Below, piece by piece: positions 22,362 through 31,978 of a stretch of 64,000 nucleotides of DNA; position 1 is the stretch's first letter; the number at the start of each line of letters is the position of its first letter. The translations under genes were made by a program, and so were the position numbers. The DNA is from Panulirus ornatus (Eukaryota; Arthropoda; Malacostraca; Decapoda; Palinuridae). Where the stretch lies: assembly GCF_036320965.1 (NCBI RefSeq), contig NC_092271.1:12610596-12674595 (forward strand), given 5' to 3'. The notes beneath the pieces are model-generated. The model was not told where the DNA came from and did not search any database. It saw only the letters and a program-made list of their open reading frames with translations.

Positions 22362-25164
22362 CCTTTGTCGCTGTCTCCCGCGTTTGCGAGGTAGCGCAAG
22401 GAAACAGACGAAAGAAATGGCCCAACCCCCCACCCATACACATGTATATACATACGTCCACACACGCAAATATACATACCTACACAGCTTTCCATGGTTT
22501 ACCCCAGACGCTTCACATGCCTTGATTCAATCCACTGACAGCACGTCAACCCCGGTATACCACATCGCTCCAATTCACTCTATTCCTTGCCCTCCTTTCA
22601 CCCTCCTGCATGTTCAGGCCCCGATCACACAAAATCTTTTTCACTCCATCTTTCCACCTCCAATTTGGTCTCCCTCTTCTCCTTGTTCCCTCCACCTCCG
22701 ACACATATATCCTCTTGGTCAATCTTTCCTCCCTCATTCTCTCCATGTGCCCAAACCATTTCAAAACACGCTCTTCTGCTCTCTCAACCACGCTCTTTTT
22801 ATTTCCACACATCTCTCTTACCCTTACGTTACTCACTCGATCAAACCACCTCACACCACACATTGTCCTCAAACATCTCATTTCCAGCACATCCATCCTC
22901 CTGCGCACAACTCTATCCATAGCCCACGCCTCGCAACCATACAACATTGTTGGAACCACTATTCCTTCAAACATACCCATTTTTGCTTTCCGAGATAATG
23001 TTCTCGACTTCCACACATTCTTCAAGGCTCCCAGGATTTTCGCCCCCTCCCCCACCCTTTGATTCACTTCCGCTTCCATGGTTCCATCCGCTGCCAGATC
23101 CACTCCCAGATATCTAAAACACTTTACTTCCTCCAGTTTTTCTCCATTCAAACTTACCTCCCAATTGACTTGACCCTCAACCCTACTGTACCTAATAACC
23201 TTGCTCTTATTCACATTTACTCTTAACTTTCTTCTTTCACACACTTTACCAAACTCAGTCACCAACTTCTGCAGTTTCTCACATGAATCAGCCACCAGCG
23301 CTGTATCATCAGCGAACAACTGACTCACTTCCCAAGCTCTCTCATCCACAACAGACTTCATACTTGCCCCTCTTTCCAAAACTCTTGCATTCACCTCCCT
23401 AACAACCCCATCCATAAACAAATTAAACAACCATGGAGACATCACACACCCCTGCTGCAAACCTACATTCACTGAGAACCAATCACTTTCCTCTCTTCCT
23501 ACACGTACACATGCCTTACATCCTCGATAAAAACTTTTCACTGTTTCTAACAACTTGCCTCCCACACCATATATTCTTAATACCTTCCACAGAGCATCTC
23601 CATCAACTCTATCATATGCCTTCTCCAGATCCATAAATGCTACATACAAATCCATTTGCTTTTCTAAGTATTTCTCGCATACATTCTTCAAAGGAAACAC
23701 CTGATCAACACATCCTCTACCACTTCTGAAACCACACTGCTCTTCCCCAATCTCATGCTCTGTACATGCCTTCACCCTCTCAATCAATACCCTCCCATAT
23801 AATTTACCAGGAATACTCAACAAACTTATACCACTGTAATTTGAGCACTCACTCTTATCCCCTTTGCCTTTGTACAATGGCACTATGCACGCATTCCGCC
23901 AATCCTCAGGCACCTCACCATGAGTCATACATATATTAAATAACCTTACCAACCAGTCAACAATACAGTCACCCCCTTTTTTAATAAATTCCACTGCAAT
24001 ACCATCCAAACCTGCTGCCTTGCCGGCTTTCATCTTCCGCAAAGCTTTTACTACCTCTTCTCTGTTTACCAAATTATTCTCCCTAACCCTCTCACTTTGC
24101 ACACCACCTCGACCAAAACACCCTATATCTGCCACTCTGTCATCAAACACATTCAACAAACCTTCAAAATACTCACTCCATCTCCTTCTCACATCACCAC
24201 TACTTGTTATCACCTCCCCATTTGCGCCCTTCACTGAAGTTCCCATTTGCTCCTTTGTCTTACGCACTTTATTTACCTCCTTCCAGAACATCTTGTTATT
24301 CTCCCTAAAATTTAATGATACTCTCTCACCCCAACTCTCATTTGCCCTCTTTTTCACCTCTTGCACCTTTCTCTTAACCTCCTGTCTCTTTCTTTTATAC
24401 ATCTCCCACTCAATTGCATTTTTTCCCTGCAAAAATCGTCCAAATGCCTCTCTCTTCGCTTTCACTAATAATCTTACTTCTTCCTCCCACCACTCACTAC
24501 CCTTTCTAATCAACCCACCTCCCATTCTTCTCATGCCACAAGCATCTTTTGCGCAATCCATCACCGATTCCCTAAATACATCCCATTCCTCCCCCACTCC
24601 CCTTACTTCCATTGTTCTCACCTTTTTCCATTCTGTACTCAGTCTCTCCTGGTACTTCCTCACACAAGTCTCCTTCCCAAGCTCACTTACTCTCACCACC
24701 CTCTTCACCCCAACATTCACTCTTCTTTTCTGAAAACCCATACAAATCTTCACCTTAGCCTCCACAAGATAATGATCAGACATCCCTCCAGTTGCACCTC
24801 TCAGCACATTAACATCCAAAAGTCTCTCTTTCGCGCGCCTGTCAATTAACACGTAATCCAATAACGCTCTCTGGCCATCTCTCCTACTTACATACATATA
24901 CTTATGTATATCTCGCTTTTTAAACCAGGTATTCCCAATCACCAGTCCTTTTTCAGCACATAAATCTACAAGCTCTTCACCATTTCCATTTACATCACTG
25001 AACACCCCATGTATACCAATTATTCCCTCAACTGCCACATTACTCACCTTTGCATTCACATCACCCATAACTATAACCCGGTCTCGTGCATCAAAACCAC
25101 TAACACACTCATTCAGCTGCTCCCAAAACACTTGCCTCTCATGATCTTTCTTCTCATGCCCAGG
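22362..25164 (-). mobile_element. LINE-A copy, short 3' UTR, 5'-truncated
   Basis: This minus-strand LINE-A carries the 861-codon frame above. Its 3' end (low coordinate) abuts the (TA)n tail of a half-LINE element at 22104-22361 and begins with the conserved tail ctttgtcgctgtctcccgcg. The 3' UTR is the short form: the stop region passes directly into the acacagctttccatgg junction. The 5' end stops abruptly in the endonuclease region, where a plus-strand LINE-A begins with no spacer. Few disabling changes make it one of the younger copies here. Confidence 0.88.
22546..25131 (-). CDS. LINE-A endonuclease-reverse transcriptase, 861-codon open frame, N-terminus lost
   Basis: This is the longest open frame in the window and the best view of the LINE-A protein, which nicks target DNA and reverse-transcribes its own RNA at the nick. 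Endonuclease motifs: MGDVNA (aa 22-27), LLDYVLIDRR (90-99) and SDH (118-120). A basic linker follows (about 240-265). RT motifs: KAAGLDGI (371-378), motif A FMDLEKAYD (499-507), motif B GLQQGCVMSPWLF (558-570) and motif C FADD (606-609). The C-terminal part has YGCEAW, HMERM and a GRPNWRW segment. The first endonuclease motifs (SETKL, IGAYAPG) are missing because the copy ends near 25164. One Leu codon before FADD is deleted in frame relative to sister copies, and NYRGIS is NYSGIS. It is probably inactive because it is truncated. The clade (RTE-like) is inferred from layout and motifs. Confidence 0.85.
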   Translation of the reverse strand: MFWEQLNECVSGFDARDRVIVMGDVNAKVSNVAVEGIIGIHGVFSDVNGNGEELVDLCAEKGLVIGNTWFKKRDIHKYMYVSRRDGQRALLDYVLIDRRAKERLLDVNVLRGATGGMSDHYLVEAKVKICMGFQKRRVNVGVKRVVRVSELGKETCVRKYQERLSTEWKKVRTMEVRGVGEEWDVFRESVMDCAKDACGMRRMGGGLIRKGSEWWEEEVRLLVKAKREAFGRFLQGKNAIEWEMYKRKRQEVKRKVQEVKKRANESWGERVSLNFRENNKMFWKEVNKVRKTKEQMGTSVKGANGEVITSSGDVRRRWSEYFEGLLNVFDDRVADIGCFGRGGVQSERVRENNLVNREEVVKALRKMKAGKAAGLDGIAVEFIKKGGDCIVDWLVRLFNICMTHGEVPEDWRNACIVPLYKGKGDKSECSNYSGISLLSIPGKLYGRVLIERVKACTEHEIGEEQCGFRSGRGCVDQVFPLKNVCEKYLEKQMDLYVAFMDLEKAYDRVDGDALWKVLRIYGVGGKLLETVKSFYRGCKACVRVGREESDWFSVNVGLQQGCVMSPWLFNLFMDGVVREVNARVLERGASMKSVVDERAWEVSQLFADDTALVADSCEKLQKLVTEFGKVCERRKLRVNVNKSKVIRYSRVEGQVNWEVSLNGEKLEEVKCFRYLGVDLAADGTMEAEVNQRVGEGAKILGALKNVWKSRTLSRKAKMGMFEGIVVPTMLYGCEAWAMDRVVRRRMDVLEMRCLRTMCGVRWFDRVSNVRVREMCGNKKSVVERAEERVLKWFGHMERMREERLTKRIYVSEVEGTRRRGRPNWRWKDGVKKILCDRGLNMQEGERRARNRVNWSDVVYRG

Positions 25165-26305
25165 TGTAGGAAGAGAGGAAAGTGATTGGTTCTCAGTGAA
25201 TGTAGGTTTGTGGCAGGGGTGTGTGATGTCTCCATGGTTGTTTAACTTATTTATGGATGGGGTTGTTAGGGAGGTAAATGCAAGAGTTTTGGAAAGAGGG
25301 GCAAGTATGAAGTCTGTTGGGGATGAGAGAGCTTGGGAAGCGAGTCAGTTGTTGTTCGCTGATGATACAGCGCTGGTGGCTGATTCATGCGAGACACTGC
25401 AGAAGCTGGTGACTGAGTTTGGTAAAGTGTGTGAAAGAAGAAAGTTAAGAGTATATGTGAATAAGAGCAAGGTTATTAGGTACAGTAGGGTTGAGGGTCA
25501 AGTCAATTGGGAGGTAAGTTTGAATGGAGAAAAACTGGAGGAAGTAAAGTGTTTTAGATATCTGGGAGTGGATCTGGCAGCGGATGAAACCATGGAAGCG
25601 GAAGTGGATCATAGGGTGGGGGAGGGGGCGAAAATCCTGGGAGCCTTGAAGAATGTATGGAAGTCGAGAACATCATCTCGGAAAGCAAAAATGGGTATGT
25701 TTGAAGGAATAGTGGTTCCAATAATGTTGTATGGTTGCGAGGCGTGGGCTATGGATAGAGTTGTGCGCAGGAGGATGGATGTGCTGGAAATGAGATGTTT
25801 GAGGACAATGTGTGGTGTGAGGTGGTTTGATCGAGTAAGTAACGTAAGGGTAAGAGAGATGTGTGGAAATAAAAAGAGCATGGTTGAGAGAGCAGAAGAG
25901 GGTGTTCTGAAATGGTTTGGGCACATGGAGAGAATGAGTGAGGAAAGATTGACCAAGAGAATATATGTGTTGGAGGTGGAGGGAACGAGGAGATGTGGGA
26001 GACCAAATTGGAAGTGGAAAGATGGAGTGAAAAAGATTTTGTGTGATCGGGGCCTGAACATGCAGGAGGGTGAAAGGAGGGCAAGGAATAGAGTGAATTG
26101 GATCGATGTGGTATACCGGTGTTGACGTGCTGTCAGTGGATTGAATCAAGGCATGTGAAGCGTCTGGGGTAAACCATGGAAAGCTGTGTAGGTATGTATA
26201 GTTGCGTGTATGGACGTATGTATATACATGTGTATGGGGGTGGGTTGGGCCGTTTCTTTCGTCTGTTTCCTTGCGCTACCTCGCAAACGCGGGAGACAGC
26301 GGCAA

Positions 26306-26372
<67 letters not shown>
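25165..26372 (+). mobile_element. LINE-A copy, RT second half to 3' end
   Basis: This 5'-truncated plus-strand copy has an open frame of 309 codons at 25196-26125. It starts just before RT motif B (GLWQGCVMSPWLF), includes LLFADD, and ends with the C-terminal HMERM region and GRPNWKW. The short-form 3' UTR follows, then an A-run and (TA)n. It lies head-to-head with the minus copy ending at 25164, so their 3' halves form a long inverted repeat with a spacer of about 1.7 kb. GLRQG has become GLWQG. Confidence 0.88.

Positions 26373-26402
<30 letters not shown>
26312..26402. repeat. (TA)n followed by (TG)n
   Basis: About 60 bp of TA repeats after the A-run of the plus-strand LINE-A change into about 28 bp of TG repeats. 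The old minus-strand LINE-A resumes directly afterwards. Confidence 0.95.
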
Positions 26403-26403
<1 letters not shown>

Positions 26404-27765
26404 CTAACACACCCTTGCTGCAAGCCAACCTTCACATGAAACTGATCACTCTCTTCTCTGTTCACATACACACAACTTGCACCCTTTACAAAAACTCCTC
26501 GCTGCTTCTATAAGCTTTCATCCCTCACCATTTATCTTTAAGACCTTCCACAAGAAACCTTAACCAACTCTATCATATTCTTTCTCCAGATCCATAAAGA
26601 ACATAGACAACTCTTTTTGATTCTCTAAAGCAAACACCTTATCCACACAACCTCTACAACTTCTGACACCACTCTGTTACTCCCAAATCTGATGCTCTGC
26701 ACATGCATTCACCCTGTCAATCTACTCTCCCTTACAACTTACCAGGTAGACCCAAGTTTATACACTCTCCTTTTCTTCCTTGCCTTCATACAATGGTACT
26801 ATACATGCATTCTGCCACTCAAGATATGATCCACACATACATTGAAAATCCTACTTCACCAGTCAACAACACAGTCACCCCCTTTTAAAAGAAACTGAAC
26901 TCCAATACCATCCATGCCGGCAGCCATGCCATCATCAAACAAATTCAACAGTCCTTAAAATTACTTACTCCACTCCATCTCCTCCTCACTTACCACTACC
27001 TGTTACCACTTCCCCATTTCCTACTTCACCGATGTTCCCACTTGTTCTGTTTTTTTTCATAATAGTAACTTCTTTCTAAAGTATCTTACTCTCCCTAAAG
27101 TTTACAGATATTCGCTCAACCCAATTCTCACTTGCCTTCTTTTTCAACCCCTGTATCTTCCTTTTGACCTTTTCCTGCTTTCTCTTAAATCTTTCCAGAT
27201 CATTTGTTCTTCTTCCCTGTAATTATTGCCCATATACCTCTTTTCTCTCTTACTAGTAACTTTACTTTTTCATCCCACCATTCATTACCCTTTCTAATCT
27301 GCCTACCTCCTACCTTATGCATGCCACATGCATCTCATGCACATGCCAGCACTGCTTCCCCATATATCTCCCATGCCTCACCCACTCCCCTAGCTTCGTT
27401 TGCTCTCACTTTTGCCATTCTATGCTCAAATCTCTCCAGGCATTATGGCAAACACAAGTCTCCTTTCCAAGCTCACTTACTCTCACCACTCTCTTCTCAC
27501 ACACAATGTTTTCTCTTCTCTACTCTTCTACATATCTTCATCCTCACCTTCCCAGGGTAATGATCAGACATCCCAGCAGATTCCCCTCTCACCACATTCA
27601 CATCCAAAAGCCTTTCTTTTACATGCCTACCAATCAATATTAATCCAATAATGCCCTCTCACCACTTTCTCTACTCACATGTGCATACTTGTGTGTGTCA
27701 CTCCTTTTAAACCAAGCATTCCCAATCACCAGTCCTTTTTCTGCACACTACTCCACAAGCTGTTC
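26403..27765 (-). mobile_element. Ancient LINE-A relic: RT to endonuclease
   Basis: Diverged minus-strand copy. From low to high coordinate it matches motif B (acacacccttgctgcaagcc), motif A (ccagatccataaa), the linker, and the endonuclease (about 27545-27740: gataatgatcagacatcc for MSDHY, then tttaaaccaagcattcccaa for the GNTWF segment). No frame remains. The 3' half is absent, apparently lost or displaced where the younger pair 22362-26372 lies. Confidence 0.75.
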
Positions 27766-29006
27766 ATAAAATTTCATTGTTTTCAAATCCATTAGTATTA
27801 CTACAATTTGCAAAGTGCTTGTACTTCAGTCCATCAGATATGTGACCTGACAGCAGATGAAACTGTGTTTACCTGATGGATGTGAAGCTCGACTTCCATC
27901 AACGCCATAAACAAAAGCCAATTTACTGGAGCATGCCTAAATTCTTATCAATATAAAGCTGTAAAATTTAGATTATTTATGTTCTTTCATGAAAATATTC
28001 TGGCAGGGATGCTGTATCATGATTTTGGGATACCTTCCTCCAGATCCAAAGGTCTTTCTACTACACTTACTAATAAGAAATTACTGTTATGATTCACACA
28101 TTATTCAAGCAATATTCTTCACCACATTTTTTAATGAATTTTTAGTGTCAGCAGTAAAAAGTTCATAGTCTTTTCACAATAGGAAAGTGATCCTTGAGGG
28201 TTGGGAGAGTAATAATTTTACCTGTGGGGTCAAAAAGAGTTGTAACATCACAGATGGAGCCAAGTTGTCATACAGTGAATAAGTAAAACATCCACTGTTT
28301 TATTGGAGAAATGATTTCACTTGGGAAATACTTGTGACATCCAAATATGCAACCTAAGGGTTACTGACTAAAGTCACACACGTATAGCCTACAATGGTGA
28401 GATTTGTACAATGTCCTTCATTCAAAATTAAAGGAAAGCTTTATCAGTGTACTAAGATGTCTTAGATCACAGGCAACCATATAAAGCACTTAGAAAAAAA
28501 TCCTGGATTATCAACCGTCCATATAGCACAGTGGGAGTTGTACAGATAGGTGTTGGTACTCTACCTGTACATGTTGGGTTGCCTGTTCTGGACATCATTG
28601 AAATTGGAAGGCATGCTTTCTGGTCTGTAGAAATGCCATTTACAAATAGAAAATAATCTTGTTGTTTCAGATATTTACATAAAATGGGGAAAGGTACAGC
28701 CCTGGCATGCACAATCGGTAAACCCCTACACCTTTTACCACCTACTTAGTGATAGCTTTTGGAGCAGTAATCAAAGTGATAATGATTTGTCAGATGTTAA
28801 ACTGTTAGCAATGAGAAAAGTTCTATGCTTATCAGTATTCTAAAGATGGTGGCAGAATAGAGACTATGAGGGATGGGTTAGCAAGTATCAATAAATACAA
28901 GGTATGTCCAGTGCACAAGGCGAGTGAAACTGAAATCTCTCTACAGCAGTAAATGTGGTTAATTTAGCAAATTTCATTTTTTAACTTTTCTTGATTTTTC
29001 CAAGTA
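27766..29006. other. Non-repeat sequence, no gene recognised
   Basis: About 1.2 kb without a recognisable transposon or conserved coding segment. The minus frame at 28467-28712 shows no known domain and no convincing splice context. Confidence 0.35.
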
Positions 29007-29136
29007 CAGCAAACCCTCAATTTACCAGACTAAAAGGGGGAAGGGGAGTCTGTTAATGCAGAAAGTCCATTAAATTGAATGTAACCTATTTCTGTCTCAT
29101 TTAAATTCACACATGATTGTTTAACTACCCTATCAC

Positions 29137-29326
29137 TGTAGGGTTTAGCATGTGGTACGATAGATGGGCAGCAGGCACCTGGCAGCGTGGGAAAGCTTGC
29201 TGAGCAGCTGGAGGCAGGAGCCACACTAAGATAGAGGTGATACCAAACCTCTCCTGTGAAAGGAAAGGAGACTTCTTTATGATAAAGTGAGGTCAGACTA
29301 CTTGCTTTAATTGCAACTCTTAAACA
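29137..29326 (+). repeat. 5' LTR
   Basis: About 190 bp, TG...CA. It shares tgtagggtttag, ggcagcgtggga, gagcag.tggaggcagg and cttctttat.ata with the 3' copy. The exact right edge is uncertain by a few bases. Confidence 0.75.
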
Positions 29327-29352
29327 GAGCCATGAGTAGGATCTGAACCTGG

Positions 29353-30000
29353 ATGGGAAAATCCCCAGTTATTGCATGGCTGCTCACCTTCTTCAGGAGA
29401 TGGGGTGCACCCAAGGAAATCACCTCAGATGGGGGAACCAATCTAGACAGCCAGGAGATGGAAGCTTTCTTCGGAAAAACAAGGAATCATGGCCGCATCT
29501 CCTCAGCCCACTTACCCCAGTCCAATGGTCATGCAAAAGCAGAGGTAAAGGCAGCCAAAAGGGTGTTGAGGGGCACGACAGGTGTTAAAGGTAACCTGCA
29601 CAACAAAAAAGCAACTCAGGCTATGCTCCAGTATCTCAACATCCCCTTAAGAGAGGGAAATAAGTCACCTGCACAGCTGGCACCAGAAAGACAGTAGCTA
29701 GATGGTGTCCTGGCACCTCAGCAACATTATCTGATAACTGGCATTGGAGATCTGCTCTGTGAAACAGGGAAAGACCGGTCATAGCAGAGAGCCAGGCTTG
29801 CATGCAGGGTGGCCCAACAGGTGATGCTGCTATGCTGTCCCAGCTATCAGTGGGCACCCCTGTCTGCGTGAAGGATGTTGCTTCAAAAGTGTGGGACAGA
29901 TTGGGCGAGGTAGTGGAGGTGAAGCTGCATAGACAATACTAAGTGAGGCTGGACAGCAGTGGCTGCCCGTCTTTGCAAAACTGATGCAACCTATGCCCTG
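29353..30000 (+). pseudogene. Ty3/Gypsy-type integrase remnant
   Basis: An open frame of 114 codons (29353-29697) covers the second half of a retroviral-type integrase core: FFRRWGAPKEITSDGGTN (catalytic Asp at residue 26), SSAHLPQSNGHAKAEVKAAKR, then the ALLQY-type segment MLQYLNIPLREGNKSPAQLA. The residue 35 positions after the Asp, normally the catalytic Glu of NGxAE, is Lys (NGHAK). Downstream, after frameshifts, VWDRLGEVVEVKLHRQY (about 29890-29940) matches the C-terminal domain. The N-terminal HHCC domain and first catalytic Asp are deleted, so the product cannot be active. Confidence 0.82.
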
Positions 30001-30333
30001 GGTTTTGCCTATCCCCATGATACCTGTGGATCAAGGGGAGTACCCAACAGCAGCTTCAGGCAGCAGCGCCCTTACCATGAGAGAGACTGCCCCACACACT
30101 TGGTAGATTATTTCTATGGTGGCTCCTGTAAAGAGTGAACACACTAATTTGCAGTGTTATTTTTGTTCTGCTCACACGAAAAGGAAGTGTAATGTTGCTA
30201 AGCAGTGATTTGTGTGTATACTCGCCTTATGCCTTGTCAAATTCTAATTTTACTCCTTTTTGTTGTCTTCTTGTTTTTAGTTTTTTCTTTGCAACAAAAT
30301 GTCACATTTAGTTACCAAAATCTCATGAGGGGG

Positions 30334-30510
30334 TGTAGGGTTTAGTGCGAGATACGAAGGTTGGGGTGGGCACTTGGCAGCGTGGGAATGCTCATTGAGC
30401 AGTTGGAGGCAGGTGTCAGACTGAGACAGAGGTGATGACACCCCTCTCCAAAGGATGCTTCTTTATAATAAAAAGAGGATAGGCTACCTGCTTTCGCTGC
30501 ACCTCTCACA
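30334..30510 (+). repeat. 3' LTR
   Basis: 177 bp, starting TGTAGGGTTTAG after a gaggggg purine run and ending cctctcaca. It is followed by the right target duplication ATCAC. Confidence 0.78.
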
Positions 30511-30822
30511 ATCACTTGATGCCATTTTGAATTGTAAGGAATGCAAAATTATTTAATAAATAAAGTCACAATTCTGAAATAACAGAAACACTTTGTATAC
30601 AACCTGATCACATGATAGCTTGAGGCAGGCCGAGACCAAAACAAAGTGAGTCTACCCCACACTACTAAATATGAGAGATATGAAATGTCATGTTGAGGTG
30701 TTTGAGATTTTTAAGATTTTTCTTTCCTTTCTAAAATTTCATTAATCAATGTACTGTATTATCATCTGTCTATTAAATCCAAAATCCGTTATATCAGGAT
30801 CCGTTAAATCCAAGGTTTATTG

Positions 30823-31659
30823 TAACTGGTAAATCAAAAACTTTCATAATTGGTAAATCAAAAACTTTCATTTTAGGAACAACTAAAATTTCTGCTTCTC
30901 CACTATCTAAAGGTTAGAATGTAAAACTTTAATCTCTATTTGCAACTTCATATTCAAAGTTTTCTAAACACAGTAACCAAAAATTTTTAAACATTAAGTG
31001 GTATGGCACAATACACACTGTGCAGCTGTGCTTACCTCAGTAAATCTTCATTTCTTTTCTGGTAAAAGATATTCTAACTTTCATAATATTCTGGTGTAAC
31101 ACACTGAAGAAATTAAGTTCCAAAATAAAATTTTATGTCCAAGCATTTAGTAAAGAAAGGATCACAATGATTTATCAAAATTCTAAATAAATGCTCATCC
31201 ACATTCAAAACTGGTCTGTGGGCTTCAAAAGAAAACCATAAACTTGTATACCAGTGATGACAAGTAAAAGCACTCATAACTAACCAAACACAAAAGTTCA
31301 TTATTACTTAGATCAAGAGTTGGTTTCAACATGCTAATACATAAATGATGATAAACTAGTAAGTGAAGAGATAAATCCTTTCTGGTTCAAGAGAAGCAAT
31401 GAGGTGTTTTTGTTTACCAAATAGTGGCACTGGGTTGATATGAGCCATATGATCAGTATGTGATGTCATGGTAAAGCCATGTGATCTCTAAGTGATGTAT
31501 CATCCATCAAAACAACTCACTTGCCCACACCTTCAGTAGCCTAAAAATGTTTATGAATAATCAATTTCTTAAGCTGTTTTTTTTTCATACTGTCTTCATA
31601 TCTTTGTTCTGAAATAATTTCTCTATAATACTGTGTAAACCAATCTTTTTTTAATCTAC
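30823..31659. other. AT-rich sequence, no gene recognised
   Basis: About 0.8 kb. A 24-bp unit (ggtaaatcaaaaactttcat core) is repeated twice in tandem at 30825-30872, just outside the DNA element's right end. Nothing else recognised. Confidence 0.35.
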
Positions 31660-31882
31660 TTAATCGTCTCCTGCGTTAGCAAGGTAGCGCAAGTAAACAG
31701 ACAAAAGAATGGCCTAACCCACCCACATACACATGTATATACATAAATGCCCACACAGACACACACATATACATTTCAACATATACATACACAGACATGT
31801 ACTTACATGTATATATTCATACTTGCTGCCTTCATCCACTTCATATACTCTTAAGAACTTCCACAAAGCATTTCTATCAACC

Positions 31883-31889
<7 letters not shown>
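31660..31889 (-). mobile_element. Old LINE-A relic with large internal deletion
   Basis: The 3' tail (ctcctgcgttagcaaggtag) and first part of the long-form 3' UTR are joined at about 31840 to a short RT segment (cttaagaacttccacaaagc, the ALWKVLRIY coding region). The C-terminal coding region is missing. A TA array follows. Confidence 0.7.
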
Positions 31890-31957
<68 letters not shown>

Positions 31958-31978
31958 TTTTTTTTTTTTTTTTTTTTA
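31890..31978. repeat. (TA)n plus T-run
   Basis: A ~65-bp TA array and a ~24-bp T-run, forming the 3' tail of the following minus-strand LINE-A. Confidence 0.95.

Larger units (their letters stand above)
29137..30510 (+). mobile_element. Internally deleted Ty3/Gypsy-type LTR retrotransposon
   Basis: Two direct repeats beginning TGTAGGGTTTAG (29137-about 29326 and 30334-30510) and ending in CA bracket an integrase remnant. A purine run (gaggggg) precedes the right repeat, as a polypurine tract should. The 5-bp duplication ATCAC flanks the whole (29132-29136 and 30511-30515). gag, protease, RT and RNase H are gone: only about 1 kb of internal sequence remains. The LTRs differ at many sites, so the insertion is old. 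Confidence 0.8.
29007..30822. mobile_element. pogo/Tigger-like non-autonomous DNA element, split by an LTR element
   Basis: The left end starts CAGCAAACCCTCAATTTACC right after TA (29005-29006). The right end, read inward on the minus strand, is CAATAAACCTTGGATTTAAC, followed by TA (30823-30824). The two termini agree at about 14 of 20 positions. Removing the LTR element and one target duplication leaves about 430 bp with no transposase, so it looks like a MITE of the pogo/Tc1-mariner group. The family assignment is inferred from the end sequence and the TA target. Confidence 0.5.

Noticed and set aside
22362..26372. Twin-priming explanation for the head-to-head pair
   Set aside because: The inverted part keeps its own 3' UTR and tail, so its distal end does not meet the sense part at the same element position, as twin priming requires.
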